DNA from: Vigna angularis
Taxonomy: Eukaryota > Streptophyta > Magnoliopsida > Fabales > Fabaceae
Direction: 5' to 3'
Assembly (NCBI RefSeq): GCF_016808095.1
Contig: NC_068979.1
Location: forward strand, 21,907,444 to 21,971,443
DNA length: 64,000 nucleotides
Part shown: positions 1 through 12,100 of the stretch, piece after piece
Numbering within the stretch: the stretch's first letter is position 1
Layout of the letters: the number at the start of each line of letters is the position of its first letter
Translations under genes and position numbers: made by a program
The notes under the pieces: generated by a model
Database searches by the model: none
What the model saw: the letters and a program-made list of their open reading frames with translations, nothing else
What the model was told of the DNA's origin: nothing

Positions 1-2254
1 ACAAACTCTAATTCTTTAAAAATAAATACATTGGCGCTACTATTTATTGTAATACTAAAATACTTTATTATTTATTTAGATAAATAATGAACTAGTGATC
101 ATAACAAAGAGTATAAAAAGCTCAAGTAAGCGTACAAATGAGAGAACAAGCATGCATATACGTATATACGGAAATTAGTTATATTTTATATGTATATACG
201 TATATACGGAAATCAATTTTATCTTTTAGTGTGATGTGAGACTTTGAAGAACAAGAATTCCAACAAGAAGAAGTGTATAATAATGTGATACCAGACATTC
301 AGAACTGATGAATGGCTTTCAGTCAAGCATGCAAAATATGGGCATGGCGGTCACTGTGCACATTAAATGCATATGAATTAATGATCATCAGATACGACCT
401 AATTCTCCTTGTTGTTGTTGTTCTAATTACAGGGCTAGCAGAGAACAAAATACAAAAAAACTGCCATTACATTTACGCAATACTATTAAATAATCAGTGG
501 AGGGGCCTAGTGACAATTCTGGTGCATCCTAGCTGATACTGACAGATGAGCAATTTTAACTTTATATGACAACCTACATAGTTGATAATAGTATGGACCC
601 AAAACAAAAAGATGCATGTAGTAGTAGTGAAATATGAAAGTGTATTTGCTTATTGGCCAATTGGGTATGCATATAAATTTAATCGAGGGTGCAATGTGGT
701 CACCTAATGTGGATATGAACGTGCAAAGTAATTAATAAACCAGTTAAAATTTGATTAGATTAGCCATCTGATTGAGAAAGCAATTTGGTCACGCGATCGC
801 TCACTGTTCAATGTTTGGCTCATTGTTACCATTACAGAACAAGGACAACTGAACAGTTTATAAATATATAAAAACAACTCATCATTTTCTGAACATGGTT
901 TTGCTCATTACCGTGTTCTCTCACTGAACTGTATGGTGATTTCACAAAATCCAGACCCATGCTTGCTTATTCTATGTATAAATTGTCTGCTAGCAGTGTG
1001 TATCAGTACTTCTGGTTCTACCAACGTGATCACACACTTCATATCTCTGTTCAAAATCGTTGGCAATTGAAGATTTTTAAGGGCAAATTTCTGAGACCTG
1101 TGAAGTTATTTACTGGACCTACACCGATCAAAAAAACTAGATTTCCGTACAACTCTTGAAACTTTATGTGCTCTTTAGGATGCAATGATAGAACAATGAA
1201 TGATTGGAAGCTGTATTTTATTTTATACCCGGTGGTGGTACAGATACTTAATCTAGTTACAGATATAAATCTTAACTGATTAAAGGAATCACTAAATGTA
1301 GCAAAAGTAAAGACAAACTGTTTTTCATTAGTCTTTTCTAAGTTAAAGATATATAAAGTATTTGAAAGAAATGAAAACAAACAAACCAGAAAAGGAGCTC
1401 AAATTTGTAACTTTCTAATGCAAAGTATTTGAAAGTCTTTGTGTGCTAATACTTGGCCCACTTTAATTAGCCCTTGTTAATTATAAACACTTGTCCATAA
1501 TTGAAGTTAAAACAGGCTGGCATGGAAGGAAACTGGTTAGCATGGAGAGATTAAAAAAAAGGCATGGAATGGTAGTTAATGAAAAATGAACAATGTTCCA
1601 AATTGTCACAGTTCTAAATAGTGCATAGATGAATATTTTTTAACTGTTTTTTGATATTGTATTGAATGATGAAAAGTATTGAATATTGTGTATAGGGTGG
1701 AGTCTAAACTCTAAACCATAATGGGAAGGAGAGATGCATTATTTCTCATTGAACGTGAAAGAGAGAGGGGCTTGCACTAAAAATGGAAGAAGTACTGACA
1801 ATCTATGATGCTAATTCCACCTACTTTCGTTAAAGACAGAATTGTGGGTCAAAGTTTTCAAGGAATGGTAATTAAATAAAAATTCTGGCTGGGTGATTAT
1901 TTCGGTGAAAAGGACATCAATTCACCTTGAGAGTGAGAGAGAAAGAGGAAAGAAGGAAAGAGAAAGAGATTCCATTTTAATCTGAGGCTACCTCTAGGTG
2001 CTATTTCACTAGACTTTTCACTGTAATACATTCTGTAATCATAGGTGTTTGATGAAGAATGGACCCTATTTTAGCCTATTACATGTTTACTTGTTACACT
2101 ATTATTTAAACAAACTTCTCCCACTTGCTTCAACTTCATCTTATCAACCCTTCCCTGTTTGCTTTTTTCACAATTCACTTCCTTTTATTCTAGAGAGAAG
2201 GGGAGAGGAATAGAGAGAGAGTGAGAGAGAGAGAGGGAGAAAAATAGCACAAAG
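1..2254. other. AT-rich upstream region of the bHLH gene
   Basis: No coding region is supported here; the short open frames lack similarity to known proteins and show no codon structure. A 20 bp direct repeat, each copy containing two TATACG-type words, lies at 156-175 and 194-213. The last 350 bases become purine-rich (GAGA tracts near 1929-1965 and 2205-2241) and probably form the proximal promoter and leader of the gene that starts at 2255. Confidence 0.6.
2205..2254 (+). promoter_or_regulatory. GA-rich 5' leader of the bHLH gene
   Basis: An almost pure GAGAGA tract ends about 13 bases before the start codon at 2255. GA/CT-rich tracts are common in plant 5' UTRs and core promoters and can bind BBR/BPC GAGA factors; that role is inferred. 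No convincing TATA box was pinned down upstream. Confidence 0.45.
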
Positions 2255-3670
2255 ATGGAGCTTTCTCAACTTGGTTTTCTGGATGAGCTGCTTGCTCCAA
2301 GAAAAGACACTTGGAGTGCTTTGTCTACTGGGTTGAATGAGTTACTTCCTAGTGCTTGGAGCTTTGACTCTTTTGATGAGAACCAGGGTTTAGCAACTTT
2401 GAATCCTTCATTTGCTGCATTTTCAACCCCACTAGACCACAGGTTTGAATGTCCTTATGGAAGTGAAGCAACCCACCCTTTTGTTGATGAGTTCTCATTG
2501 CCAGAGCTTGAATCATTATACACCAGAAATGATGAGTCAGCACCAGTTCTCCCACAAGAAGATAACCCATCATTGGAGGATGAAGAGTTTGGCTTTCTGG
2601 GAAGTGATAACCAGAGTTTGGAGCAAGCAAAAAATGGCTGCAAAATTGAGGAACAATTGACAGAGATTCCAGTCTTCAACATGGGTTTGTGTGCAGAGAA
2701 AAAGCTCAAATCCAAAAAGCTGGAAGGGCAGCCCTCAAAGAATCTCATGGCAGAAAGAAGGAGAAGAAAGCGTTTGAATGACCGTCTTTCCATGCTAAGG
2801 TCAATAGTCCCGAAGATTAGCAAGGTGATTCAACAGATACAATATAATTCTTTTTCATCTCTTTTTTCCAACCTCGTTTTACCTTGTCATTGCCTTTTTA
2901 TAAATGTCTCAATCAATGGAAATGAAATTGGCTTTCTTAAGTAGGTGGTCTTTTCATGATTGTTTTCTACCAACACTTGCATTTACTGTTTGATTTTCTC
3001 TTTACCCTTTTGAACTAACATGAGAATACAAACAATGACAGATGGACAGGACCTCCATTCTCGGAGACACCATTGATTACATGAAAGAGCTTCTAGAAAG
3101 GATAGGTAAGTTGCAAGAAGAAGAAATGGAGGAGGGAACAAATCATATAAACCTCTTGGGCAATTCTAAGGAGCTAAAGCCAAATGAAGCAATGGTAAGA
3201 AATTCCCCCAAGGTATGGGCTAGTTCTTGTCACTGAGTAACCTCTAAACTGATCCACAATAACACAGCAAGTTCCTGAACCAATGTATGTGTTGTAATGC
3301 TTTTGCAGTTTGATGTTGAGAGAAGACAGCATGACACAAGGATTAGCATCTGCTGTGCTACAAAGCTGGGATTACTCCTGTCCACAGTGAATACCCTAGA
3401 AGCATTAGGCCTTGAGATTCATCAGTGTGTTATAAGCAACTTCAATGATTTTTCAATGCAAGCAACCTGCTCTGAGGTTTGTACGAAGTTGCATTCTGTA
3501 ACTTATTTCAGTGGTCTCTATTGATTTACATGATGACTGAAATCAAATGTTACTTTTTTACCTTATTGTCCTAATGGTCTTAGGCAGCTGAGCAGAGAAA
3601 TTGTACGAGCCCGGAAGATATAAAGCAAGCATTATTCAGAAATGCAGGTTATGGTGGAAGATGTCTGTAA
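2255..3670 (+). CDS. bHLH93: bHLH transcription factor, bHLH93-like (ICE/SCRM-related subgroup)
   Basis: Nuclear DNA-binding regulator, complete in four exons: 2255-2824, 3042-3212, 3309-3476 and 3584-3670, with all introns GT-AG and phase 0, giving 331 residues. The basic helix-loop-helix starts near residue 163 ([16 protein letters not shown]) with the N-E-R contact pattern (N163, E167, R171) expected for E-box/G-box binding, and continues across the first intron into [18 protein letters not shown]. The third exon (from residue 248) begins a C-terminal ACT-like dimerisation region containing [16 protein letters not shown], and the protein ends with the family signature [20 protein letters not shown] tail (here [11 protein letters not shown]). 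Length and exon plan match Arabidopsis bHLH93 (351 residues from memory). The start was chosen because MELSQ is the family N-terminus and follows the GA-rich leader. Known roles of bHLH93 relatives include flowering and stomatal lineage; the role here is inferred only. Confidence 0.95.
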
Positions 3671-4673
3671 GAGAAAGATGGAAAGCTGAAATAACAATTT
3701 GCTGATGTTGAAAGAGAAGCAAAGTTCTCCCTTTTGTAATTCTAGATTAGGGTATTAGAAAGTTTAATGAGATTTCCCAATAAGTTGGCTTTGATTGATG
3801 GTTTGATTCTTACAAGTTTCAACTTTACCCTGTATTTTAACATACTATAGGGGTATGTTCAGTTGAAGCCTCACTTTCAACTTGTGATGAATATCCAATT
3901 TTATAGTAATGAAAAAGGCTTGTTGCCAAACAATAAGTGGAATCAACCTGATTTTAATAGAATCCTGAATATGCGGTTGCTTCAAAAATTTCTTTTCTGG
4001 GACATTATTAAACACATAATTTTTGTGTCACCTGTATACTGATGTCGTGGCCACATACCAAGTGGATGACACGATTTTAAAAGGGTTCTCATCTGTCAGA
4101 AACCTAACACTTTATGAGAAGTAAGGTAGCTAAGTGAATTGGATAACAACCACTTATAAAAGGATTTAAAATCTGGCAAGTTGCTTTATCATTTCTCAAT
4201 AATTTCAGGACGTGGTATATATAAGCTCCATTATTAGAACATTACTGTTGAAATGAATACTATCCTCTTTAGTTCTAGATAGGGAAAGTTTCAGCTTGAT
4301 GGTGGCTTTTGATTTGAAGAGCTAAACTTACTGCTAAGGCAAGATAACTTGAGAATTTCTAATTTCCAAAGTACAACAACAATAATGAGCTACCATTTGT
4401 GACTCAGAAAAATTACTCTTCATTTTACCTCAGAAACTAAATAGTAAATCACATAAAGCTGGTGGAAACAGACGGCACTGGCATGACAAGAAATATAGCT
4501 TCGTTCACTTTTTACAGTGATACTAATAAAGTCCCATAAAATCATCCCTTTTCAATGACATATGAATTGAGTTCTAACTAGATGATGACAAAATTCAACA
4601 TTGCATTAAAGCTCATCTTCAAGGATCAATCAACATTAAAAGGGTAAAAAGAAACTTAAAATTAGCAGAAGAA
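3671..4673. other. 3' flank of bHLH gene, no gene seen
   Basis: AT-rich sequence with no supported coding region. The first 200 bases presumably hold the bHLH 3' UTR; no strong AATAAA signal was identified. Confidence 0.5.
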
Positions 4674-4745
4674 TGCGTTGACCGGGAGTCGAACCCGGGT
4701 CTATTGCGTGGGAGGCAATTATCCAAACCGTTGGACTACTGACGC
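4674..4745 (-). tRNA. tRNA-Gly(CCC)-like gene, acceptor stem damaged
   Basis: On the minus strand a 72 nt cloverleaf is readable: GCGTCAG acceptor strand, D arm with AACGGTT, anticodon loop CTCCCAC (anticodon CCC, glycine), and an intact T arm with the B-box word GGTTCGACTCC between CCGGG and CCCGG. The closing acceptor strand reads TCAACGC instead of the expected CTGACGC, leaving two adjacent mismatches (C-A, A-C) and a G-U next to the T arm. One D-loop base also differs from the usual plant sequence as remembered. It may be a decaying copy or a weakly functional gene. No intron. Confidence 0.75.
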
Positions 4746-5072
4746 TTCCGACAAATGAAGGAATTAAACGTAATTATAATATTAAGTATTTATTATAGAA
4801 TAAATAAATAATGCTGACTCGTATTTTTGAAGTTTCCTATAGGGATAATTTATATGGTATTAATTTTACAATTATATATAATTAAATCTTGGAATAAAAC
4901 AAAAATAAATTTAGATTAAGTTTTATTTTACATATATATATTTTAAAATTAGCAAATTTATTTAAAAGAATACCACATTATACCAATTTTTTTTATAAAT
5001 TATAAAATTTTATTATTTGAATAAAATAGTTTCGAATGACTTATAAAAAAAAGCACATTTTCTAGATCGAGG
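4746..5072. other. AT-rich spacer between tRNA and copia relic
   Basis: Very AT-rich sequence with no gene. The truncated 3' end of the neighbouring copia element lies at its right edge; no 3' LTR matching the 5' LTR at 7555-7676 was found. Confidence 0.5.
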
Positions 5073-7504
5073 TTAAAATTTATGAATTTGATTGTAAGTA
5101 GATGCATAACATAAACAACCAAAGATTTTGATCATGGAAAAATCAGGTGTAACTTTATTTAGAAGTTCAAAAGGCGTTTTATATGAAATGATGGGTGAGG
5201 GAATGCGGTTAATGAGAAAAATAATGTTTGATAGCATAGGACCAAAAGTTTGATGGAATTTTGGGTTGAAACATGAGGGTCCTAGCAACATTGAGAATGT
5301 GTTGATGTTTGTATTCCACTCTCCCATGTTGAGGTGTGTAAACACAATTAGTTTGATGTATTATTCCTTTAGAATTGAAAAGGTCTTTTAGAAAAAATTA
5401 CGGTCCATTATCGGATCAGATACATTTTGATTATGGTTTCAAATTGATTTTCAACTAAGTTAATAAAATTTTGTATATGCGTTCTCACTTCACTTTTTGA
5501 TTTTAACATAACAATCCATGTGTATTTACTAAAATCGTCAAGTATAGTGAGAAAATATTTGTGCCCATGAATAGATGTTTTGGAAAAGGAGCCCCAAATA
5601 TCCATATGAATCAAATCAAAAATTTTAGAACCTCTACTAGAGCTAGGAGAATAAGACAACTTCTTTTGTTTAGCTAAATGTCATAAATTTCATTAGAATC
5701 TTTTGAAATAAAAGGAAATTGTTGATTCAAGACATTAAGACGGCTACTAGATAAATGTCCTAATCTAAAGTGCCAAAGGTTGGAGTTATTGATGGTGGTG
5801 GCAGTAGCATTATTAGTAGATGGGCACCTTTCCTTTCCGATTGTCAAATGAAAAAGTCCTTCCTTTAAGTTTGCTGAACCAATCATCATCATTGTGTTCA
5901 TGTCTTGTATTTGACAAAGGATATTAGAGAACTCATTTAAAAAAATTATACGGCAAGGAGCAGTAGTTAATAATTTAGGAAGAGATAATAAATTAAAAGT
6001 AAAGTTTGGAACAAAAAGAACGTCATGGATAATGAAATCTGGAGAGAATTGTATGCTTCCAGATATATGGGCCCGAATAGTAGACCCATTTGGTAAATTG
6101 ATGTTTCATGGCTTGATTTCAGAATATTTAAAAAAATGATCTAATGAAGTTGTGATGTGATCAGTGGCTCCGAAATCAATTACCCATGGTATGGTGTGTG
6201 AAAAATTATTAATTGTGCGTGCGGTGTTAATGGAAATAAACCTACTGCCAAGACCAGAGTTGTGAGATTGGTTTGGGTTTGAGTGAGAGAGATTGGCCCT
6301 TAAAGGGATTTCTGAGTTTCCCCCGCCTGATCCGGAAGCTTTGTTTAGAAGACTCATTAGTTGTTGGAATTGGGTCGTAGTAATGTGAAGACCTTGGCCA
6401 AAGTTGAAATATCTTTCCTTTCTCCTTCATGAGTTAGGATCGGTGCAACATCTGAAGAGGAAGAGGCAGTAACATTATTCACGGTGCCTCTAGTGGTTGT
6501 GCCGCCACCACCAAAAGTGTTCTTGTTGTTGAAAGGGCGTGGCTTTCCTGGATATTTGGGATGTCCAGGAGGATAGCCAAACTTGGTATAACACACATCA
6601 CTGCTATGTCCAACACGATCGCAATGGACGCACTTTGTTGGATTGATGTTGTTTTTCTGGAAGCACGAATCAATAGTGTGTCCAAGGCGGCCACAAAATT
6701 CACATTTGCGAGTTTGTTTTGCCCCCTTGGTTGTGGATGGCCTCGGCCTTTACTAGAGACAACATTGATGAAGGGATTGGTTTTCGTGGAAGAAGATGAG
6801 TTATGTTGTCGACGCTCATGTTGGATGATCATGGAGAAAACACGATTAGTAGAGGGAAGAGGGTCAAGTAATAAGATTTGTGAGCGAACCATGGCAAATC
6901 GATCGTCAAGCCCTTTTAGGAAACGAATGATGAAATCCTGTGAATGGTAGGTGCGAGCAGAGCAAGAACAAGGGGTTAGAGTTCGGTAGTTGTCCAACTC
7001 TTCCCATAGGGATTTCAGATTGGTGTAGAAGTCGGTGATGGAGAGCGCACCTTGTTTGAGAGAATAGATTTCTTCTTGTAACTTAGCAACACGAAGAAAA
7101 TCTCCTTGAGAAAAATGTTCGCGAAGGTTAATCCAGACATTAGTGGCTCACTCAGAAAACACAACACTTTGAGCGATTGAAGGAGAAAAGGAATTGAGCA
7201 TCCATGACATTAACAGAGTGTTACATCTTTCCCAAGAGGGGTATAAGGGATTGATGGTTGCTGGTATGGGGATGGCGCCATTGAGAAAGCCCATCTTGTT
7301 TTTAGAAATAAGGGTCATTCGGAAGGAATGGGACCATGACTGAAAGTTGTTGGCAGAGAGAGGTGGAGAAACCACAACAGATGAAGGGCTCTCACTTGGG
7401 TGTATGTAGAAGGGGCTTGAAGGATTTTGGTTAGGATCAACAAAGGGAGGAGGAGGAGGTGGAATGTCTTCCTCCTCATTTCCAGAGGAGCCTGAATAGG
7501 CCAT
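5073..7504 (-). pseudogene. Copia gag-protease-integrase relic
   Basis: The Gag start (MAYSGSSGNEEED, from 7504) opens a UBN2-type Gag with the family stretch NNFQSWSHSFRMTL, interrupted by a stop at 7148-7150 and by frameshifts. Two CCHC zinc knuckles follow (about 6590-6705: CEFCGRLGHTIDSC and CVHCDRVGHSSDVC). The protease reads WVIDFGATDHI near 6160-6190, so the catalytic D-S/T-G has become D-F-G. Pre-integrase (LWHFRLGHLSSSRL, about 5730-5790) and integrase core (HMDIWGSF, ILDDFSKYTW) are recognisable down to 5073. Multiple lesions make it a pseudogene. Confidence 0.85.
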
Positions 7505-7541
7505 GAGAGAGTAAGCTAGAAAAAGCTTGAACCTTTAGAGG

Positions 7542-7554
7542 GCTCTTGATACCA
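7542..7554 (-). other. Primer-binding site (tRNA-Met type)
   Basis: Minus strand reads TGGTATCAAGAGC, one inserted base away from the usual plant copia site TGGTATCAGAGC complementary to the 3' end of initiator tRNA-Met. Its position fixes the end of the LTR. Confidence 0.7.
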
Positions 7555-7676
7555 TATTAGAAAGTGAGTTTTTAAGCCTAACTCAACCTCACAAAACCGG
7601 CTTGTAAGGTGAGGTTTGCATCCCACTTATATATTATAATTTAGCCTTATCTCTAGTTGATGTAGGACTTCCAACA
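7555..7676 (-). repeat. 5' LTR of truncated copia element
   Basis: Read on the minus strand it starts TGTTGGAAGTCC at 7676 and ends CTTTCTAATA at 7555, directly next to the primer-binding site. The terminal CA expected of an LTR has become TA. 122 bp. Confidence 0.65.
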
Positions 7677-9108
7677 CACCCCCTTCACGCCGAGGTATAA
7701 ACATCTCAAGCGTGATAGTAGAAATTAATGGGTGGTCCGATAGCGGGTGAAATAGAAGAATAGAATGCCCACATAGAACTCGCTAGGATAGACTCTTAAC
7801 TAGGCTCTGATTTCATAACAGAAAATAGAAGAAAAGGCAATTTGCATAAATTTCAGTCTATTGATTCTCAATGATTACATCATATATATAGTCTGAACAA
7901 AAAGAATGGGTGTGACCTAAAACCTTGGAGGATAAAGGCATATTATGTATTATCTATTGACAGCTCATTGTTATTCTAGAGCTCATTATTATTCTAGAAT
8001 GCCCATTAAAACAGAAAAGATTCATCTGTTGTGCTACCATTCAGTTATGCTAATTACGTTGTATTTAAACCAAAATTATAAGGTTCTTCTATTAAATAAT
8101 ATTAAGATAATATGAGAGAATTCAAAATACAACCAGAACTTATACTAAAAGAAATATATGATATTTATTTTTAAGTTTAAAAATATCAAAATCAACTTTA
8201 AGTCATACCAAAAGATTAGGTCATATTTATCTTATCTTCATGTAAATCTTATTCAGGTAAATGATTACTTTCATAATCAAATTAAATTAAGGATAGAATA
8301 AAATTGTGGAGTTACCTGTAATTCAAAAGCTACATGATGAATATTATTTTCTTTTTCTAACCTTTTATCCTAGTGTCCATGGCAGTCAGGCTAAAAAAAA
8401 AAAACCAAAGATTAAAATGAAACACTGAACTCAATAATAAAAATGAAAATTAATTTTTTAAAACTATTTATTCTTCTTCCATCCACGTTATCAAGAAACA
8501 AAAAAAATTATGTTTTAATTTTGTTTTCATACTTCTATCTTTCGATCTTCCCCTCTTTTTTTATGCTTGCATATCTTCTTAATTTCTTTCTATCGAAAGT
8601 GAAAAGAGATATATTCTCAATTTTTTTATGCTTTTAAAATAATCACTCTCAACAATTAAATACAGTTCTCATCAGAATTATTGTTAATGTATATAGATAT
8701 GGTAGAAGTCAAGATTTGAGGAGCAATTGAACTCAACTCTAATAAATTTGCCGTGGCGGGGAAAAGTAGTCGTAAAGGCACTGCAATGTCAAATCCATAA
8801 AAATTCATCCATTACTATTTCTTACACCCTTTCAAAAGAACTAGTTATATCTTTTTATAAGATTCGTTTGTAATTAATTAAATAAATAATACATTAATGA
8901 ACTTTTCTAAAATATCCTTAATCAGTTTATTGTTATTTTCTTCTTTTAGAAGTATTATCTGTCAAAACAAATTCATCTCAAATTTTGAAAAGATGGGTAT
9001 AATAGAAGCATAGAAAAAATCAGTTTATGACTAGGCTATGGACTACAATTTCTAAAAGTACAGGTCAAACTACTATACAAGCAATTAGACAATAAGTTTC
9101 ACTAGAAC
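7677..9108. other. Repeat-derived and AT-rich spacer
   Basis: The first 250 bases continue a sequence that commonly accompanies this LTR in legumes, including a degenerate echo of the LTR/primer-site junction at 7803-7828. The rest is AT-rich with no supported gene; it is the 3' flank of the minus-strand SANT gene that ends at 9109. Confidence 0.45.
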
Positions 9109-12100
9109 CTATTGACTTTCATCTTCATATTGAATGTCATCATCGTTAACTTCATCAGAACTGCAGCCGTTGTCCATGACATTGACTTGCGATTGTCGAA
9201 ATTTGTTGATAGCATCTCTAGCTTCAGAAACCAAGGCAACTTTTGCAGCTTTAACTGCATCCTTTTTCTTTATGCTTCTTCCTTCACCAATTATATTCGT
9301 AGAGGCTGCTCTTCTCCTAGATTCCCTACAGCGCAATTTATTGACATATTTTTCATGCAATACCCTGTTCTTTACTTTCTTTAGTACCGGTGGACTAACA
9401 AGATCTGTATTGTGCGAGCCACTAAATCTTGAAAGTAACTTATTACCACTTGAAGATGATGTTTCAGTGCAACTTTGCAGGAACCCTTTGTTTTCCTTTA
9501 GCTGCTTTGGAGTAGAAAGGGATTCACTAGGCTGTAAAGCATTAGTGGACAAATCTATGTTTGGTTCAAGAACGGAAAATATGTCCCCTGCACGGTCTAG
9601 ATCACCTGCAAGCCTGCGCTGTAACTGCTTCTCAACAGACTTCTGGGTAATAATGTTCTTTGGTTTTAGAACATTAGATCTTCTAACTTTTATGTCAATA
9701 GGGTTGAGAAGTTTACTTGCAGATAAAGAAAATTCCTGAATGGGTGATGATTTTAATGTCTTTGCCCTTGATCGAGGCTGCAATTGAACTGGAGTCACAT
9801 GGTCAATGTGAATTCTATCAAAGCATTCCTGTTGAGACTTTCCAGGCACCTGCAACATATTTTGAATGGCAATGGTTCAACCAATACAAGAATAAAACAT
9901 ATCTATAAGCTAGCTGCATCCGCATGTACCTGACAAGCAATTGACTACGGACAGACTATAAAACTAAATTTGTTCTTTAAGAAATGTACATAAAGAAATA
10001 AAATTGTCTAAAACTTTCAACAGTTCCTCAATGTCCGGATACATGATTGACGTTAAATAAAATGATATCGGATGGAATAAAGTTAACATGCCATTGTTCT
10101 GTATATTTTTAGGATGAAATGGAAACCATCTCATATCATATCCCTATTTTCTAGGGGAAGCAAAGTGTTACATTCCATTCCTTCCTCCTATTTGATATGT
10201 TAAAGTAGCCATTTTTTGAGTTAGTTAATTAGTTGTTGTGACTGAAGGGGAGGTTCTGAATGCAATTGTATTAACTGGTATCAGCTGTCACGTTCCTGAA
10301 CACACTCCTTCAGAAGTGGTGGAATCAACAAGAACGCAAGCGTATTTACACAAAATGGAAGAACGGTTAGAAAATTGCATTTCTGAGAAGATTGAAGCAA
10401 AAATTGGGGAATTGGTAGGTGCTGTGCAAAAGACATTACATGAATACACTTGAAAGGTACCATTACTGAACTACTCCAAAAAAATCTGAAGATTCGGAAA
10501 AGTTACCATGAGCTAACAATTCAGGACATAGACAAAATCACGTTCCAGATGACGTCCAAGAATCTGGTTCTGGTAACATTCGTTCACATTCTGCTGCTCC
10601 TTATTCATGTGGAACTTGGTTTAGATAGAATCTCCAAGATTCAATGGTGAGAACGTGAATCAATGGATTTGCCAATGCGAAATGTACTTTGCCATTTATT
10701 TTACTCCTGAAGAATTTAAGGTACGTCTGGCAGTTGTGCATTTTGAAGTTGTAAAACTTTGCAGTGGCATCAGGCTTTTGTTAAATCTATTAATCATAAT
10801 CATTGGCCATCTTAGATTGCATATGCGAATTGTTAATGGATAGATTTGGTAAAATTGGGGAAGATCCAATGGTAGAACTGATGGATTTGAGGAAACATTC
10901 CACTGTTACGTCCTATCATGAAGAATTTGGTGCCATAATTAATCGATTGGACCTTTCTGAAGAATAGTTGTTTCCTAGGAGGGCTTAAACATGATATTCA
11001 GATGATGGTTAGGATGTTTCAGCCCACAAGAGTGATGAAAGCCTTTACCGTTGCAAGGGGCTGACACATTAAATAAAAGACCTAACAAATATGCAGGGAA
11101 TGAAAAGGACATTATTCATAAAGTTGTTCAGGAGATTTGGATTCCTGTTTTATTCAGAACAGCTCAATTATTATGCTAGTCCTGATGTGTTAATTGAAAA
11201 AAAAGATGGCTTTTGGAGATTGTGTGTTGATTATAGGTAGCTTAACAAGTGTAGAGTTAAAGCCAGGTTTCTAATTCTTTTGGTAGAAGACTCGATGGAT
11301 GAATTGAATGGTTCCGTTATTTTGTCCAAAATTGACCTGAGGGCAGGTTTCCATCAAGAGAGGATGGATCCTTACACAAAACTGCATCCAAGACACAGTG
11401 GGCATTATGAATATTTGGTCACATCGTTTGGACTTCTAAATGTTCGTGCAACTTTTCAAAGTTTGATGAATGCTGTTTTCAGGAAATTTCTAGGAAACTT
11501 TTTTGTAAGTTTTCTTTGATGATATACTGATTTATAGCACCAGTGAATCTAAACATATACAACATTTGAGCAAGGTGTTGTCAGTCATGAGGGGAAATAA
11601 TCTGTTTGCCAAGAACTAAATGCTACTTTGAAATGAATAAAGTGGATTATAATGGTAATTTCCTGTAAAAAAAATCAGAATCTCTACTGATCCTGAAAAG
11701 ATTCAGGCTGTCAAAGATTGGCCTTTGCCTCAAACTGTTAAACAACTACAAGTTTTTTAGGTGGTCTTACTAACTATAATAGGAGGTTTGTTAAAGGATA
11801 TGACACAATAGCAAGGCCATTAACTGATATGTTCAGGAAAGATAATTTTAGTTCCACTTGGAGTCACTCTAATTTTAGTTAGAAGGGGATTGATATCAGC
11901 TCCTGTTCTAGCTCTACCATATTTCAATAAAACTTCCATAGTATAAGTGGATGCTTCCTGATATGAAATTGGTTCAGTGTTAAAGCAAGAATATCATCCT
12001 TTGGCTTTCATTAGTAGAATTTTTACTCAACACCAAACTCTTTCCACTTATGAAAAGGAACTGATTGGGGTTTTTTTGCAGTCCAAAAATGGAGACACAC

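Larger units (their letters stand above)
5073..7676 (-). mobile_element. Ty1/copia retrotransposon, 3'-truncated
   Basis: Minus-strand element with, in order, a short 5' LTR (7555-7676), a primer-binding site (7542-7554), gag, protease, the GAG-pre-integrase segment and integrase. Homology stops at about 5073, in the stretch that normally links integrase to reverse transcriptase. Reverse transcriptase, RNase H and the 3' LTR are missing, so it cannot move by itself. The short LTR beginning TGTTGGAAGTCC resembles those of Tto1-like elements (family knowledge, not searched). Confidence 0.85.
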
